A DNA stretch of 64,000 nt from Symbiodinium natans (taxonomy: Eukaryota; Sar; Dinophyceae; Suessiales; Symbiodiniaceae): positions 209,001 through 273,000 of the forward strand of contig CAJNDS010002316.1 of assembly GCA_905221605.1 (NCBI GenBank). Direction: 5' to 3'. The notes beneath the pieces were generated by a model. It had not been told where the DNA came from and did not search any database. It saw nothing but the letters and a program-made list of their open reading frames with translations. Positions 61,621-64,000 of this stretch are shown here, piece after piece. The translations under genes and the position numbers were made by a program. Each line of letters opens with the position of its first letter. Positions within the stretch are counted from its first letter, which is position 1.

Positions 61621-64000
61621 GTGGTAGGGTGGCAGGACCTGGACCAACCAGGTGGGTCAAACTCGGTACCCTGCTTCGTGAAGTTTTTTGCCCAAATCCC
61701 TCCGAGACGCAGAGACCCTGAGCTCCAGCTTTTAAGGTTTCTTCAACCATCCTGGAACTGACTAACACTGTGGGGTTCATTCAAAGACGAAGCTTTTCGG
61801 GTTTAGGGCATTGAGCTGTCTACTTGTACCATGAGGCTGGCCTTTGGGATTTGGGGCTTTAACAAATTTTAGGGTTGCGCAGTATATCTTCAGAGGCGTC
61901 GACGGTGGCTCAGAGTTTTACGGCACAGCGGCTCTTGCGGGAAGATGCTCGAGAGGTTTTTAGTCGCAGGGTCTCTGCCGGAGCTCCGCGCATTTCAATT
62001 TCTGAAGATTTGGTGAGTTGGCCGCGCCGGATCAGACTTTAGGAGTCAGGGTGCAAGATAGTATGCTTGGTCATAGTTGGGTAACATTTTGGATGTTTAA
62101 GGGTACTTAATTTTAAGCCCAAAAAGGAATATAAATTTACGTTTTTCATACGATCCCAATCATGAACTAGTATGGATGGGATGTCGGATGCTGGTTTGGA
62201 GCTGAAGCTTCTGATGTAGGGACTTCGAGCCCTGCGTCGGGAATGTGTTGCCCGTGAAGTCAACGGTTCGGGAACCCTTCGCTCGAACACATCCGGAGGT
62301 CTTTGAGCTCAAGTTTTGAAGGCTTGAGAGTGACGTTGGCGTTCAGGGTTCTTAAGCCCAAGATGTCGGAGGTAGAACTCTGCAGGCTGCAGACCGTGCA
62401 GTTGACAGTTTTGAAGCTGGCGAGTGACCCAACAATTTTGTCTCAGAAGCCCAGTGGAAGGATCTCTGCAAATTCAGTTTCCTACGGCTTCTTCAGCTGA
62501 AGCGCTGGGCATAATACACACTGCACATCGCTTCGCCTTTCTTTTTCAAGGTCCCCCGCTGCCATGCTGCCTCGGCCAAAACATCTGGGGTCCCGCGCCC
62601 TCCCATCCCAAAACCATCCAGAACATGCAATGCCCATAAAGCCCAGGGAAGTAACCCTAAACCCTAAACCCTAAACCCTAAACCCTAAACCCTAAACTGA
62701 TGTGTGGTGTTCATATCATGGCAGATGGGGGGGGGGGGGGGTTGGGCCCCCCGCTTTCCAGCTGCATCGTCAAGAAGGCGGCAGCCTGGAGTAGCGAAGC
62801 GTGGCCCTTGTTGGAACGGTTTTAGGGGTTGGGGGTTTAGGGTTTAGGGTTTAGGGGTTTAGGGTTAGGGGTTTAGGGGAGTGGGTTCAAGATTTTTGAT
62901 TGAGCTGCTAGAGTGCTCCAGCGGGTGAAAAAGCTCTCACGCTGCTCTCACGCTTTTGTACAGACGTGTCTCGTGTTTCGCAGGAGAAAGCAACACCCAC
63001 TGCCGGGAGCACGCTGCACTCCAACGCCTGCGTGGGTTCGCAAGTCCTGCCCGCGGAACTGCCTAACAATCCTTTGCCGCAACGTGCCGCAACATCTATG
63101 CCCGGCGCCGGTGTGTGCAATTTTTTTGTTTGAGTCGTTCTAGTTTGGGGCTGACTTTGCGAAGAAGAGGTTTTAAAGCTCCAAATGCGGATGCGGCGCT
63201 TTTGTCCACAGCACAGCGCCAGAATGGCCCATATGCCCTTTGCGAGGATCTGAAAATTCTTTTAAGGCTCCGACGCCTCGATTGCCGGGAGGCTGAAGCC
63301 TGAAGCAGAGCCCCATAAGGTTCTCGGATGTTCTCATCGCTCGACGGAACTGACGGAACATACGGTTGCTTTGGTTCAGGAATACAAAGGCTTCGGGCTT
63401 CCCAGACGAGCGGGCGCCCTGAATGGCTCAGCTTATGTCTGGCCTCGATTTGATGTGCGTTGAGCTAAGATGAACTGTTTGGAGTTCAGAGCCAGCGGAC
63501 TCCGTGATTCGCTTCAGCTGGGTTCACTCATTGACTCATGTTCACTCGGTGACTCTGTCCCAAACCCAAAGCGTTGAAGTCTTGGTTGATTCCGCACATC
63601 TCCTCATCATGCACGCGGTTCTGGTTGCCCGCATCCCAAGTTCTGACTTCGCTCATGCTTGCTTCTTGATGCACGCGGTGACGTGTGTGTATGTGTGCGC
63701 AGAAGTAGACCCTAGCTTGACAGCCTTCAAGCCTTCATGGCATGCACGGGGACCGGGGCTTTGGAAGTCAAAGCGATCAGGTCTCGGATGATCCAAGTGA
63801 TCGCTGCATCTGTGTTGTGCATCGAATGCTGATCACAAAAGCTCGCGACCCCCCCTTCTGTTTCTTTTGCTACACCTCTGTGAACTGATAATTGCCTGCT
63901 ACTTGAGAAAGGAAGTTCATGCAAATCGCATGTACAGCGATGCGCCACATCTGGCAGCCATATCCCAGGTGAGATTTGTTGGTGCAAGTTTGGGAGTTTT
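61621..64000. other. Region with no supported gene
   Basis: Holds CCCTAAA (62,654-62,698) and TTTAGGG (62,825-62,882) arrays with a poly-G run at 62,728-62,741 between them. ORFs up to 95 codons overlap on both strands without recognisable domains. The last ~60 bp match the region upstream of the FVSHQW-ankyrin gene. Confidence 0.45.
63945..63995 (+). repeat. Copy of the 5' flank of the FVSHQW-ankyrin gene
   Basis: CAGCCATATCCCAGGTGAGA then TTTGTTGGTGCAAGTTT matches 59,587-59,623 (CAGCCATGTCCCAAGTGAGT then TCTGTTGGTGCACGTTT). The spacing suggests a paralogue starting ~100 bp beyond the window end. Confidence 0.6.

Overview
The window looks like nuclear DNA of a dinoflagellate, probably a Symbiodiniaceae-like species; the species assignment is inference. 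The evidence is as follows. Every supportable gene lies on the + strand. Genes are cut by many short introns whose 5' splice sites include GC and GA as well as GT. Several introns are inverted-repeat insertion elements (introners). Plant-type telomere heptamers (TTTAGGG/CCCTAAA) are scattered at more than 30 internal sites in both orientations. One gene encodes an N-terminal FVSHQW module fused to ankyrin repeats, a type common in dinoflagellates. No rRNA, tRNA, CRISPR or bacterial-type operon was seen, and no spliced-leader relic was recognised.

Layout. Positions 1-12,506 hold no gene I can support, only chance ORFs, homopolymers and small tandem repeats. From 12.5 to 23.4 kb the sequence is dominated by heptamer arrays, a 1.3-kb CT-rich tract (14.4-15.7 kb) and the first copy of a segmental duplication (21.8-22.7 kb). 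A six-exon ferric reductase/NADPH-oxidase-like membrane flavocytochrome lies at 23,446-26,009. From 26 to 35.6 kb there are heptamer arrays, duplicated gene fragments and several MITE/introner families. A large modular gene runs from 35.8 to 41.5 kb: thirteen 211-bp exon+intron units encode 39-residue Thr/Ser-rich repeats, followed by four near-identical copies of an unrecognised ~160-residue Cys/Trp-containing domain. The second copy of the segmental duplication (43.9-44.6 kb) runs into a CobW/COG0523 metallochaperone GTPase gene with about ten exons (44,610-47,401). From 49.1 to 54.8 kb there is a probable multi-exon membrane protein (possibly XK-related-like) and an ankyrin-repeat gene with an internal 582-bp duplication; these could be one gene. 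A coiled-coil, single-pass membrane protein lies at 57.4-58.0 kb. The FVSHQW-ankyrin gene at 59.7-61.6 kb appears damaged by a frameshift or deletion. The last 80 bases resemble the sequence upstream of that gene, suggesting a further paralogue beyond the window.

Main result. Five introns in two genes start and end exactly at 4-5 bp direct repeats (GTAC, GTTAC, GTCA, GTGA, GAAG) flanking inverted-repeat elements. The first copy of the repeat supplies the 5' splice site, the element ends in AG, and splicing restores the reading frame. One of them (repeat GAAG) yields a GA-AG intron. The duplicated segments at 22 and 44 kb provide an apparent occupied/empty-site comparison for two of these element families. 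Telomere-like heptamers have expanded inside several introns.
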